Positions 53,445 through 62,833 of a stretch of 64,000 nucleotides of DNA are shown here, piece after piece. Position 1 is the first letter of the stretch; each line of letters begins with the position of its first letter. The notes under the pieces are model-generated. The model was not told the DNA's origin and ran no database searches. It worked only from the letters and a program-made list of their open reading frames with translations. The position numbers and the translations under genes were made by a program. The stretch covers positions 124,001 to 188,000 of the forward strand of contig JAKOZT010000037.1 of NCBI GenBank assembly GCA_029779845.1, read 5' to 3'. The DNA comes from Pseudomonadota bacterium (GTDB taxonomy: Bacteria; Pseudomonadota; Gammaproteobacteria; Burkholderiales; Burkholderiaceae_C).

Positions 53445-55067
53445 ATGGAATTTGACTACGTGATCGTCGGCGGCGGATCGGCTGGCGCGACGCTGGCCTC
53501 GCGACTGAGCGAGGATCCCGGAACCAATGTGTGTTTGCTGGAAGCCGGCGGGCGGGGCGACAGCATCCTGGTCCGCGCCCCGGCTGCCGTCGTCACGATG
53601 CTTCCCGGCCGCGGGAAGATCAACAACTGGGCCTTGCAGACCGTCCCGCAGCCGGGCCTGTTCGGCCGCAAGGGGTATCAACCGCGCGGACGAGCCCTGG
53701 GCGGATCATCCGCCATCAACGCCATGCTCTATGTGCGCGGCCAACGACAGGATTACGACGGATGGGCAGACCTCGGCTGTCACGGCTGGGAGTGGGATTC
53801 CGTTCTTCCGTATTTCAAGAAGGCCGAGAACAACGCCTGGGGTGCGGATGAAGATCATGGCGGCGCCGGTCCGCTGCATGTCTCCGACCAGCAGTCTCCC
53901 AGACCGATCACGCGTGCCTTCGTAGAAGCCGCCCATCGGCAGGGGATGCCACTCTGCAAGGACTTCAATACCGGTGACAACGAAGGCGTCGGCCTCTACC
54001 AGGTCACCCAGTTTCACGACAGTGAACGAAACGGCGAACGCTGCTCAGCGGCGGCCGCTTACCTTCACCCCCTGCTCGGCCAACGACCGAACCTGACCGT
54101 CCTCACGCAGACACGCACCACCAGGATCCTGTTCGAAGGCAAACGGGCCGTCGGCGCAGCCTGTCGCCGGAGCGGTCAGGATCACGAGGTGCGAGCCAGG
54201 CGCGAAGTCGTTGTCGCTGCAGGCGCCTTTGGATCCCCCCAGCTCCTGCAGCTCTCCGGGGTCGGTCGGGTTGAAGATATCGCCCGCCATGGAATCCGCA
54301 TGGTCCACGAGCTCCCCGGTGTCGGACAGAACCTGCAAGACCACCTCGATTTCATCCTTGCATGCAAGTCGAAGGACACCGACAACTTTGGCATCGGCCT
54401 GGCCGCGGCCGCCCACATGCCTGGCCACATCGCTCAGTGGAGCCGAGACGGAACGGGGATCATCGCCACCCCGTTCGCGGAGGGTGCCGCCTTCTTCAAG
54501 AGCGATCCCTCCATCGAGCGGCCCGACCTGCAGCTGCACTTCGTGATCTCGATCGTCGATGATCATGCGCGCAAGCTCCACGCCGGCTACGGCTATTCCT
54601 GCCACGTCTGCGTGCTTCGCCCGTTCTCGCGCGGAGCGGTGTTCCTCCAGTCGGGCGATCCGCTGGCCGACCCCGGAATCGATCCTCGCTTCCTGTCCGA
54701 CGACAGAGACCTCGCCATGCTGATCCGGGGCGCCAGGATGACCCGGGAGGTTCTCTTGTCGGAGCCCTTGGCCGGGTATTGCCACAAGGAGCTGTTCGGA
54801 ATTCGAGACGGCATGACCGACGCGCAATGGGAACACCACATCCGCTCGCGTGCCGACACGATCTATCACCCCGCGGGTACCTGCAGGATGGGTGTCGACG
54901 AGATGGCCGTCGTGGATCCCGAACTTCGCGTGCGAGGACTCGAAGGGATCCGCGTGGTGGATGCATCCGTGATGCCGACTTTGGTCAGTGGCAACACCAA
55001 CGCGCCGACGATCATGATCGCCGAGCGTGCTGCCGACCTCATCCGTGGTGACTCATTGCACGACTGA
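53445..55067 (+). CDS. GMC-family alcohol dehydrogenase (AlkJ-like)
   Basis: A 540-residue GMC flavoprotein: FAD motif VIVGGGSAGATLASRLSE at the N-terminus, the PRGRALGGSSAINAMLYVRG signature, HPAGTCRMG with the catalytic His, and VSGNTNAPTIMIAERAADLI at the C-terminus. It is the third gene of the hydroxylase unit, 61 bp after the hydroxylase, and probably oxidises the alcohol product to the aldehyde. AlkJ does this in the alkane plasmid of Pseudomonas. It closes the lower-GC block. Confidence 0.92.
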   Translation: MEFDYVIVGGGSAGATLASRLSEDPGTNVCLLEAGGRGDSILVRAPAAVVTMLPGRGKINNWALQTVPQPGLFGRKGYQPRGRALGGSSAINAMLYVRGQRQDYDGWADLGCHGWEWDSVLPYFKKAENNAWGADEDHGGAGPLHVSDQQSPRPITRAFVEAAHRQGMPLCKDFNTGDNEGVGLYQVTQFHDSERNGERCSAAAAYLHPLLGQRPNLTVLTQTRTTRILFEGKRAVGAACRRSGQDHEVRARREVVVAAGAFGSPQLLQLSGVGRVEDIARHGIRMVHELPGVGQNLQDHLDFILACKSKDTDNFGIGLAAAAHMPGHIAQWSRDGTGIIATPFAEGAAFFKSDPSIERPDLQLHFVISIVDDHARKLHAGYGYSCHVCVLRPFSRGAVFLQSGDPLADPGIDPRFLSDDRDLAMLIRGARMTREVLLSEPLAGYCHKELFGIRDGMTDAQWEHHIRSRADTIYHPAGTCRMGVDEMAVVDPELRVRGLEGIRVVDASVMPTLVSGNTNAPTIMIAERAADLIRGDSLHD

Positions 55068-55087
55068 GGTCTCCGGAAAGACCGGCT

Positions 55088-56455
55088 TCATCGGATCGCC
55101 CGGCGCGCCGCGCCGGACAGCGCGAAGCGCTCGCCGTGGCGCGCGGCCAGCGCATCGGCGCGGCGCAGGAAATCTTCCACGCCTTGCGAGCGCACGAACT
55201 GCAGCGCGCCGCCGGTCCAGGCCGGAAAGCCGCAGCCGAGGATCGAGCCGATGTTCGCTTCGGGAACGCTTGCCACCACGCCGTCGGCGAGGCAGCGCGC
55301 GGCCTCGACGGCCTGGCGGTAGAGCAGGCGCTGCTTGAGCTCTTCGAAATCGACGTCGATGGCGGGCCTGTCGACGGCTTGGGCCGTGATCGCGGCGAGC
55401 GATCCGGGCGGCATGCCGATCGCGTCGGCCGCGTGCTCCACCAGCGGCGCGGGGATGCCTTCTTCCAGCATCGCCGCGCCTTCCGCCACGAAGGCACGCT
55501 GCACGCGCTCCAGCTTCTGTGCGAGCCGCGCCTTGTCGAATCCCTCGTCGGCCTTGACCGCGTTCAGGTCGTAGAAGAAGGCCTGGATCATGTTGCGCGC
55601 GACCTGGCTGGTCATCACCTTCGCGAGCTTGCGGCTCTCGATGCGCAGCGCGGTGTCGACGTCGACCAGCGCGCCCTCCACCATCGTCTCCAGGATCGCC
55701 TGCGGTGCCGGGTACAGGCCATGCGTCTTCGCGCTCAGCATCGCGGGCGCCAGCGTCAGCTGCGCGGCGAGCTTGGGGCTCGCGGGCGTGCCGCCGGGCA
55801 TCTTGTAGTCCTTGCGGTCCCAGGGTTGCCGGGCGTCCGGATGTTCGGCGATCCAGGCCAGCGCCCGCTCGCGCAGGCCTTCGAGCGTCGGCACCATGCC
55901 GTCGACCAGGCCGAGATCGAGCGCCTCGCGCGGGCCGAACAGCCGGCCTTCCATCAGGTAGGGCTGCGCCGCGAGCAGGCCGAGCAGGCGCACGGTCTTG
56001 ACGATGCCGCTGGCGCCGGGGATCAGGCCCAGCGTGACCTCGGGCGTGCCGAAGCGGATCTTCTCGTCGTCCAGAGCGAAGCGCGCATGCGCGGCCAGCG
56101 CCAGCTCCCAGCCGCCGCCGAGCGCGGCGCCGTTGAGCAAGGCCACCACCGGCCGGCCGCAGGTTTCGAGACGGCGAAAGCTTCGCTTCATCGCCTCGAT
56201 CGCCGCGAACGCGGCGGGCGCATCGGCCTCGCGCATCGCGAGCACGCTGTCGAGCTGCGCGCCGGCGAAGAAGGTCTTCTTCGCCGAGGTCACGAGCACG
56301 CCCTGGATGCGCTCCTTGTCGGCCTCGACGCGATCGACCACGGCCGCGAGGTCGGCCTGCCATTGCGCGGTCATCGTGTTGACCGGCGCGCCCGGTGCGT
56401 CGTGGGTGATGGTCGCGATGCCGTCGACAGCGAGTTGATAGCGGATCGTCGTCAT
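55088..56455 (-). CDS. FadJ-like enoyl-CoA hydratase with the dehydrogenase NAD domain missing
   Basis: A 455-residue protein with an N-terminal enoyl-CoA hydratase domain (1-200, catalytic Glu117 in GGGWELAL and Glu139 in FGTPEV) and C-terminal parts of the 3-hydroxyacyl-CoA dehydrogenase (about 320-455, [31 protein letters not shown] in pieces). Normal FadJ-type proteins are about 700 residues with a Rossmann GxGxMG domain between these. Here the linker ends at KLERVQR and runs straight into the C-terminal piece near residue 320, so the NAD site and catalytic His are absent. It should work at most as a hydratase. The frame is open. Confidence 0.8.
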   Translation of the reverse strand: MTTIRYQLAVDGIATITHDAPGAPVNTMTAQWQADLAAVVDRVEADKERIQGVLVTSAKKTFFAGAQLDSVLAMREADAPAAFAAIEAMKRSFRRLETCGRPVVALLNGAALGGGWELALAAHARFALDDEKIRFGTPEVTLGLIPGASGIVKTVRLLGLLAAQPYLMEGRLFGPREALDLGLVDGMVPTLEGLRERALAWIAEHPDARQPWDRKDYKMPGGTPASPKLAAQLTLAPAMLSAKTHGLYPAPQAILETMVEGALVDVDTALRIESRKLAKVMTSQVARNMIQAFFYDLNAVKADEGFDKARLAQKLERVQRAFVAEGAAMLEEGIPAPLVEHAADAIGMPPGSLAAITAQAVDRPAIDVDFEELKQRLLYRQAVEAARCLADGVVASVPEANIGSILGCGFPAWTGGALQFVRSQGVEDFLRRADALAARHGERFALSGAARRAIR

Positions 56456-56459
56456 GGCG

Positions 56460-57665
56460 TCAGACTCGTTCGATGATCGTCGCGATGCCCATGCCGCCGC
56501 CGACGCACAGCGTGACCAGGCCGCACCTCAGCTTCTGCCGCTCCAATTCGTCGAGCAGCGTGCCGAGCAGCATCGCACCCGTCGCGCCGAGCGGGTGGCC
56601 GAGCGCGATCGCGCCGCCGTTGACGTTGACCTTCTCGTGCGGCACGCCCATCTCCTTCATGAAGCGCATGGGCACCGCGGCGAAGGCCTCGTTGACTTCG
56701 AACAGGTCGATGTCGTCGATCGTCAGCCCTGCTTTCGCGAGCGCCTTGCGCGTCGCCGGCATCGGGCCGGTCAGCATGATGGTCGGGTCGGCGCCCGACA
56801 AGGCGGTGGCGACGATGCGCCCGCGCGGCGCCAGCCCCAGTTCGCGCCCCTTCGCCTCGCTGCCGATCAGCACCGCCGCCGCACCGTCGACGATGCCCGA
56901 GGCGTTGCCGGCGGTGTGCACGTGCGCGATACGCTTGACGTGCGGGTAGCGCGCCAGCGCCACCGCGTCGAAGCCCAGCGCGCCGAGCTCGGCGAAGGCC
57001 GGTTTCAATTGCGCCAGGCCGGCCAGCGTGGTGCGCGGCTTGATGAACTCGTCGCGTTCCAGCACCGTCAGGCCGATGTCGTCGCTCACCGCGATCACCG
57101 AGCGGTCGAAGCGCCCCTGGTCCTGCGCCGCGGCGGCGCGCTGCTGCGAGGCGAGCGCGTAGCGGTCGACCTCCTCGCGGCCCCAGCCGGCCAGCGTGGC
57201 GATCAGGTCCGCGCCTATGCCCTGCGGCACGAAGCCGGTGGCGATGCTGGTCGCCGGGTCCTGCGCCCAGGCGCCGCCGTCGCTGCCGATGGGCACGCGC
57301 GACATGCTCTCGACGCCGCCGGCGACCACCAGATCCTCCCAGCCGCTGGCCACCTTCTGCGCGGCGAGGTTCACCGCTTCAAGCCCCGAGGCGCAGAAGC
57401 GGTTGATCTGCATGCCGGCCACGCGCACGTCCCAACCTGCCTTCAGCGCCGCGGTCTTGGCGATCACCGAGCCCTGCTCCCCGATCGGCGAGACCACGCC
57501 CATCACCACGTCGTCGAGCGCGGCGGGGTCGAAGTCGAGCCGCTTCTGCAGCTTGACGAGCAGCCCGGCCAGCAGGTCGATCGGCTTGACCTCGTGCAGG
57601 CTGCCGTCCTTCTTGCCCTTGCCGCGCGGCGTGCGCACGGCATCGAAGATCATCGCGTGGGTCAT
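56460..57665 (-). CDS. Thiolase (acetyl-CoA acyltransferase)
   Basis: A 401-residue thiolase: active-site Cys in [26 protein letters not shown] with the catalytic His and LCVGGGMG with the second Cys. It cleaves 3-ketoacyl-CoA in beta-oxidation or joins acetyl-CoA units. It precedes the FadJ-like gene by 4 bp in the same operon, a FadI/FadJ-type arrangement. The ATG at 57665 gives the standard N-terminus. Confidence 0.94.
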   Translation of the reverse strand: MTHAMIFDAVRTPRGKGKKDGSLHEVKPIDLLAGLLVKLQKRLDFDPAALDDVVMGVVSPIGEQGSVIAKTAALKAGWDVRVAGMQINRFCASGLEAVNLAAQKVASGWEDLVVAGGVESMSRVPIGSDGGAWAQDPATSIATGFVPQGIGADLIATLAGWGREEVDRYALASQQRAAAAQDQGRFDRSVIAVSDDIGLTVLERDEFIKPRTTLAGLAQLKPAFAELGALGFDAVALARYPHVKRIAHVHTAGNASGIVDGAAAVLIGSEAKGRELGLAPRGRIVATALSGADPTIMLTGPMPATRKALAKAGLTIDDIDLFEVNEAFAAVPMRFMKEMGVPHEKVNVNGGAIALGHPLGATGAMLLGTLLDELERQKLRCGLVTLCVGGGMGIATIIERV

Positions 57666-57710
57666 CGCCCGGTTCCTTTCAGCGCCCGCCAGTCTCTATC
57701 ATCGGCGACC

Positions 57711-58187
57711 ATGCCTTCTTCCTCCACATCCCCCTTCGAGGCCGAGTTCGTCGCCGGCCTGAAAGACATCTTCGAGCAACGCATCGTCTTCAACCGCGTG
57801 CTGGGACTGCGCATCGGCAAGGTCTCCGGCGAGGGCGTCAGCGGCTCGATCGCGATGCGCCCCGAGCTGATCGGCCACTACGGCCACCACCGCCTGCACG
57901 GCGGCGTGATCAGCGCCGCGCTCGACGCGCTCGGCGGCCTGGCGGTGATGGCCGCCATCGGCGCGCGCCACATGGACGAGGCGCCGGCGCAGCGCCTGCA
58001 CCGCTTCGGCAAGCTCGGCACCATCGACCTGCGCATCGACTACCTGCGCCCCGCCATCGGCGAGCGCTTCGAGCTGACGGCGCAGGTGCTGCGCCTGGGC
58101 TCGCGCGTCGCCTCCACGCGCATGGAGTTCCACGGCGCCGACGGCAAGCTCTTCGCCACCGGCGCCGCGGCCTACATCGTGTCCTGA
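57711..58187 (+). CDS. Hotdog-fold thioesterase (YigI-like)
   Basis: A 158-residue hotdog-fold protein. The PELIGHYGHHRLHGGVISAALDALGG region (in pieces) carries the thioesterase His/Asp area, and IDLRIDYLRPAIGE is the central strand. It hydrolyses acyl-CoA thioesters of unknown chain. It is divergent from the thiolase gene over 45 bp and convergent with the substrate-binding-protein gene with 7 bp between. Confidence 0.87.
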   Translation: MPSSSTSPFEAEFVAGLKDIFEQRIVFNRVLGLRIGKVSGEGVSGSIAMRPELIGHYGHHRLHGGVISAALDALGGLAVMAAIGARHMDEAPAQRLHRFGKLGTIDLRIDYLRPAIGERFELTAQVLRLGSRVASTRMEFHGADGKLFATGAAAYIVS

Positions 58188-58194
58188 ACGCGCT

Positions 58195-59367
58195 TCACTG
58201 CGGCTTGACGTAGTCCGTCACCGGCTTCCAGCGCTCGTCCTGCAGCTGCGACATGCGCGTCATGTTGCTGCCGGCGCGCTTGCTCGGGCTGAAGGTCAGC
58301 TCGGCCGAGCCGAACATGTCGGGCGCGAAGGTGGTCGATTCCATCGCCTTGATGAAGCTGTCGGTGGTGAGGTTGGCGCCGGCCTTCTGCGCCGCGGCGA
58401 TGAAGGTGTCGATCGCCGAGTAGCCGTAGACCGAGAACACCGTCGGGTCGTCGCCGAACTTGGTCTGGTACTTCTTGGCCCAGAACTGGATCTTCGGCGA
58501 GGCTTCGTCGAGATACGGATGCTGCACGGTGTGCGTGGCGTACAGGCCGTCCATCGCCTTCTTGCCGAGCTTGTGGATCAGGTCGGTGTAGGTGGCGCTG
58601 GAGCCCAGGTAGACCGGGTTGAAGCCGGTCTTGCGACCTTCCGCGATGGTGCCGATGGTCTCGCGGATGATGGTGCCGAGCACGACCATGTCGCAACCGG
58701 CCGCCTTCATGCGCGCCACCTGCGAGGAGAAATCGGTGGCGCCGCGCTTGTAGGTGGTCTTCTCGGTGAAGTCCATGTTCAGCGCCTTCAACCCGGCCTC
58801 GGCGCCGCGGAACACCTCCAGCCCGAACTCGTCGTCCTGGTAGATGGTGCAGACCTTCTTCGCGCCCTTGTCCTTCACCAGCCTGGGCACGGCCACGCGC
58901 ATCTGGTCGTAGTAGCTCGAGCCGCCGGCGAACTTGAGCTTGTGCGCGGGCTCGGTCATCTCGCGCGCGGCGGTGACGGGGAAGAAGTTGATGACGTTCT
59001 TCTCGAACTGCACCGGCATCGCGGCGTTGTTGGTCGGCGTGCCGATGTGCGCGACCATCGCGAAGATCTTGTCCTGGTTGACGAGCTTCTGCGCGGCGAG
59101 CACGGCCTTCTTCGGGTCGTAGGCCGAGTCCTCGATCAGCAGGCGGATCTTGCGGCCGTTGACGCCGCCCTGCTCGTTCAGTTCCTCCACGCGCAGCAGC
59201 ATGCCTTGGCGCACCTGCTTGCCGAAGCCGGCGATCGGGCCGGAGAGATCCTGGATCGAGCCCAGCACGATCTCGTTCTTGCTGACGCCCTGCGTGGCTT
59301 GCGCATGCGCGGGCGTGCCGGCCAGCGCAAGCAGCGCGGCGGCCAGGGGGATCATCACGACTCTCAT
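58195..59367 (-). CDS. ABC transporter substrate-binding protein (LivJ/urea-amide type)
   Basis: A 390-residue periplasmic binding protein of the branched-chain amino-acid superfamily. Signal peptide ends at AGTPAHA near residue 23; mature start QGVSKNEIVLGSIQDLSGPIAG is typical. With LivF, LivG, LivM and LivH downstream it forms a high-affinity uptake system. In Burkholderiales such systems often take up aromatic or fatty acids, which would fit the acyl-CoA synthetase gene next to it. Confidence 0.93.
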   Translation of the reverse strand: MRVVMIPLAAALLALAGTPAHAQATQGVSKNEIVLGSIQDLSGPIAGFGKQVRQGMLLRVEELNEQGGVNGRKIRLLIEDSAYDPKKAVLAAQKLVNQDKIFAMVAHIGTPTNNAAMPVQFEKNVINFFPVTAAREMTEPAHKLKFAGGSSYYDQMRVAVPRLVKDKGAKKVCTIYQDDEFGLEVFRGAEAGLKALNMDFTEKTTYKRGATDFSSQVARMKAAGCDMVVLGTIIRETIGTIAEGRKTGFNPVYLGSSATYTDLIHKLGKKAMDGLYATHTVQHPYLDEASPKIQFWAKKYQTKFGDDPTVFSVYGYSAIDTFIAAAQKAGANLTTDSFIKAMESTTFAPDMFGSAELTFSPSKRAGSNMTRMSQLQDERWKPVTDYVKPQ

Positions 59368-59389
59368 GGTGTTGCCTCCTTCGGCGGGG

Positions 59390-61258
59390 TCAGGATCGTT
59401 CGGACTGGTACAGCGCCTCGATGCGCTGCGCGTACTTCTTCTCGACGAGCTTGCGCTTGAGCTTCATCGTCGGGGTGAGCTCCTCGTCCTCGGCGCTGAG
59501 CTGGGTTTCGAGCAGGAAGAACTTCTTCACCTGCTCGACGCGCGCGAGCTTGCGGTTGACGCGCTCTATCTCCGCGCCGATCAGCTCGCGCACCTGCGGC
59601 GCGCGCGTCAGGCTGGTGTAGTTGGAGAACGGGATGTCGCGGTCCTGCGCGAATTTCTCGACGTTCTCCTGGTCGATCATCACGATCACGGTCAGGTAGG
59701 GCCGCTTGTCGCCGATCACCACCGCGTCGGTGATGAAGGGCGAGAACTTCAGCTCGTTCTCGATCTCGCTGGGCGTGACGTTCTTGCCCCCGGCGGTGAT
59801 GATGATGTCCTTCATCCGGTCGGTGATGCGGTAGTAGCCGTCCGCATCCACCGCGCCCACGTCGCCGGTGCGCAGCCAGCCGTCCGGCGTGAAGGTCTCG
59901 GCGGTCTTGTCGGGCAGGTTGAGGTAGCCGCGGAAGACGTTCGGGCCGCGCACCTGGATCTCGTTCGTGGCGGGATCGAGCCGCACCTCGTTGAACGGGC
60001 AGGCCGGGCCGACCATGCCCGGCTTGATGCGCCCGATCGGCGTGGCGGTGGCGGCGCCGCAGGTCTCGGTCATGCCCCACACCTCGCCGAGCGGCACGCC
60101 CAGCGCGAGATACCACTTGATCAGCTCGGGCGAGATCGGCGCCGCGCCGGTGACGGCCAGGCGCACGCGGTGCACGCCGATCAGCTTGCGCACGTTGTCC
60201 AGCGCGATCCAGCGCGCCAGCGTGAACTGCAGCTTCAGCCAGGCGCTCACCGGCTCGCCGGCGAGCAGCCGCTCGGCGATGCGCGTGCCGACGGCGACGC
60301 CCCAGGCGTAGGCGGCCTGCTGCACGCGGCTCGATTCCTTCAGCGCGATGGTCACGCCCGAATAGAGCTTCTCCCACACGCGCGGCACGGCGGTGAAGAC
60401 GGTGGGCGCGATCTCGCGCACGTTCTCCGGCACCGTTTCGGGCCGCTCGACGAAGTTCAACTTCGAGCCGGTGTAGACCGCGAAGAACGCGCCGCCGATG
60501 CGCTCGGCGATGTGGCACAGCGGCAGGAAGCAGATGCGCTCGTCGCTCTCGTGCTGCGCCACGATCAGGTTGTAGCCGTGCACCGTGTAGACCAGCCCGG
60601 CATGCGCGTGCATGCCGCCCTTGGGCTTGCCGGTGGTGCCCGAGGTGTAGACCAGGATCGCGAGGTCGTCGGGCCGCACCGCCGCGACGCGCGCTTCGAG
60701 CGCGCCCGGGTGGCTCTGCGCATGCACGCGGCCCAGCTCGCGCAGGCCGGCGAGGTCGATCACGCCCGGGTCGGCGAAGCCGCGCAGGCCCTTCATGTCG
60801 ATCACGACGATCCTGCGCAGCAGCGGCAGCCGCTCGCGCACCGCCAGCGCCTTGTCGAGCTGCTCCTCGTCCTCGACGAACAGCACGCTGCTGCGCGAGT
60901 CCTCGCACAGATAGTGCGCCTGCCCGGCCGAATCGGTCGGGTAGATGCCGTTGCTGACGCCGCCGCAGGACATCACCGCGAAATCGGCCAGCAGCCATTC
61001 GACGCGCGTGTTGGCGAGGATGGAGGCGCACTCGCCCGCCGCGAAGCCCAGGCTCATCAGCCCGTGCGCGATCTCGCGCACCGCCTCGCCGGTCTGCGCC
61101 CAGGTCCACTCGCGCCACAGGCCGAGCTCCTTCTGGCGCAGGAAGACCTGGGGCCCGCGCTGTGCCACCGCGTTCCAGAACAACGCCGGCATCGTCTCGC
61201 CTTGCACGACGATCTCGGTGCAGGGCTTCAGCGAATCCAGATCCCACAAGTTCGGCAT
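59390..61258 (-). CDS. Long-chain acyl-CoA synthetase (FadD15-like)
   Basis: A 622-residue adenylate-forming enzyme with LVYTSGTTGKPKGGMHAHAG (phosphate loop), VWGMTETCGAAT, RTGDVGAVDADGYYRITDR and the C-terminal MKLKRKLVEKKY. It belongs to the long-chain, AMP-forming group and activates fatty or aryl acids to CoA esters. Its place between the binding-protein gene and livF suggests that it traps the transported acid as a CoA ester. Confidence 0.9.
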   Translation of the reverse strand: MPNLWDLDSLKPCTEIVVQGETMPALFWNAVAQRGPQVFLRQKELGLWREWTWAQTGEAVREIAHGLMSLGFAAGECASILANTRVEWLLADFAVMSCGGVSNGIYPTDSAGQAHYLCEDSRSSVLFVEDEEQLDKALAVRERLPLLRRIVVIDMKGLRGFADPGVIDLAGLRELGRVHAQSHPGALEARVAAVRPDDLAILVYTSGTTGKPKGGMHAHAGLVYTVHGYNLIVAQHESDERICFLPLCHIAERIGGAFFAVYTGSKLNFVERPETVPENVREIAPTVFTAVPRVWEKLYSGVTIALKESSRVQQAAYAWGVAVGTRIAERLLAGEPVSAWLKLQFTLARWIALDNVRKLIGVHRVRLAVTGAAPISPELIKWYLALGVPLGEVWGMTETCGAATATPIGRIKPGMVGPACPFNEVRLDPATNEIQVRGPNVFRGYLNLPDKTAETFTPDGWLRTGDVGAVDADGYYRITDRMKDIIITAGGKNVTPSEIENELKFSPFITDAVVIGDKRPYLTVIVMIDQENVEKFAQDRDIPFSNYTSLTRAPQVRELIGAEIERVNRKLARVEQVKKFFLLETQLSAEDEELTPTMKLKRKLVEKKYAQRIEALYQSERS

Positions 61259-61262
61259 CGGC

Positions 61263-62033
61263 TTACCTCCAGGTCTTTTTCTTCTTCCAGCGCCGCTCGC
61301 CGCGCACGCCGGATTCCTTCATGCCCAGATAGAACTCCTTGATGTCGTCCTTCTCGCGCAGGCGCTCGCAGGTGTCGTCCATCACGATGCGGCCGTTCTC
61401 CAGCACGTAGCCGTGGTCGGCGACGTTCAGCGCCATGTTGGCGTTCTGCTCGACCAGCAGCAGCGTGGTGCCGCGCTCGCGGTTGATGCGGATGACGATC
61501 TCGAAGATCTCGCGCGTCAGGCGCGGCGAGAGGCCGAGGCTGGGCTCGTCGAGCAGCATCAGCGCCGGCGCGGCCATCAGCGCGCGCGAGATGGCGAGCA
61601 TCTGCTGCTGCCCGCCGGAGAGCAGCCCGGCGTCCTGCTTCGCGCGCTCGCGCAGGATCGGGAAGTAGCCGTAGACGGCTTCGAGGTCGCGCGCCACGCC
61701 GTCGCGGTCGCGCCGCGTGTAGGCGCCCATCAGCAGGTTGTCGTGCACCGACAGCAGCGGGAACACCTCGCGCCCTTCCGGCACGTGGCTGAGGCCGCGC
61801 TGCACGATCAGCGCCGGGTCGCGCGCGGTGATGTCCTCGCCCTTGAAGTGCACCGTGCCCTTGCCCGGGTCGAGGATGCCGGAGATGGTCTTCAGGATCG
61901 TCGTCTTGCCCGCGCCGTTGCTGCCCAGCACGGTGGCGATCTGGCCGGGCTTGACCGTCAGGCTGACGCCGCGGATCGCGCGGATCGGGCCGTAGCTGCT
62001 CTCGACGTTCGCCAGGGCCAGGATGTCGCTCAT
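61263..62033 (-). CDS. livF: Branched-chain-type ABC transporter ATPase LivF
   Basis: A 256-residue ATPase with Walker A GSNGAGKTT, the signature LLSGGQQQMLAISRAL and Walker B MLLDEPSLGLSPR. The start at 62033 gives MSDILALANVESSYGPIRAI. It shares ATGA with livG. Works with LivG on the LivHM channel. Confidence 0.95.
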   Translation of the reverse strand: MSDILALANVESSYGPIRAIRGVSLTVKPGQIATVLGSNGAGKTTILKTISGILDPGKGTVHFKGEDITARDPALIVQRGLSHVPEGREVFPLLSVHDNLLMGAYTRRDRDGVARDLEAVYGYFPILRERAKQDAGLLSGGQQQMLAISRALMAAPALMLLDEPSLGLSPRLTREIFEIVIRINRERGTTLLLVEQNANMALNVADHGYVLENGRIVMDDTCERLREKDDIKEFYLGMKESGVRGERRWKKKKTWR

Positions 62034-62833
62034 GCGGCCCTCCTGCGCAGGCTTTCCACGTCGGCCGCCGCGCCGAGATAGGCCTCGGCCACGCCCGCAT
62101 GCGCCTGCACCTGCGCCGGCGTGCCGAGCGCCAGCACCTCGCCCTGGTTCATCGCCAGCACGCGGTCGGACACCTTGGAGACCAGCGCCATGTCGTGCTC
62201 GACCATCAGCACCGTGACGCCCAGTTCGTCGCGGATGTCGCGGATCCAGAACGCCATGTCGTCGGTCTCTTCGACGTTCAGGCCCGACGAGGGCTCGTCG
62301 AGCAGCAGCAGCCTGGGCTCGGTGCACAGCGCGCGCGCCAGCTCCACCACCTTGCGCACGCCGTAGGGCAGCCCGGCGACGAGCGAATCGCGGTGCTTCT
62401 GCAGTTCGAGCAGGTCGATCACCTGCTCGGCATGGCGGCGCGCGCGGATCTCGGCCTCGCGCGTGGCGCGGGTGAAGAAGATCTGGCTCCACAAGCCGGT
62501 CTCGCGGTGCACGTGGCGGCCGATCAGCAGGTTCTGCAGCACCGTGGCGTGCTCGAACAGCTCGATGTTCTGGAAGGTGCGCGCGATGCCGAGCTGCGCG
62601 ATCTCGTGCGGCGCATGCGCGAGCAGCGATGTTCCGTCGTAGTCGATGGCACCCGAGGTCGGCGTGTAGATGCGGCTGATCAGGTTGAAGACGGTCGTCT
62701 TGCCGGCACCGTTCGGGCCGATCAGCGTGAACACCTCGCCGCGGTGCACGTCGAAGCTCACCTTGTTGACCGCGAGCACGCCGCCGAAGCGCACGCTCAG
62801 GTCCTTGGCGGAAAGCAGCACGCCGGAACTCAT
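62030..62833 (-). CDS. livG: Branched-chain-type ABC transporter ATPase LivG
   Basis: A 267-residue ATPase with Walker A GPNGAGKTT and the LivG-type signature LPYGVRKVVELARAL followed by LLLLDEPSSGLNVEE. The start at 62833 shares ATGA with the livM stop. The downstream overlap with livF is the same. Confidence 0.95.
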   Translation of the reverse strand: MSSGVLLSAKDLSVRFGGVLAVNKVSFDVHRGEVFTLIGPNGAGKTTVFNLISRIYTPTSGAIDYDGTSLLAHAPHEIAQLGIARTFQNIELFEHATVLQNLLIGRHVHRETGLWSQIFFTRATREAEIRARRHAEQVIDLLELQKHRDSLVAGLPYGVRKVVELARALCTEPRLLLLDEPSSGLNVEETDDMAFWIRDIRDELGVTVLMVEHDMALVSKVSDRVLAMNQGEVLALGTPAQVQAHAGVAEAYLGAAADVESLRRRAA

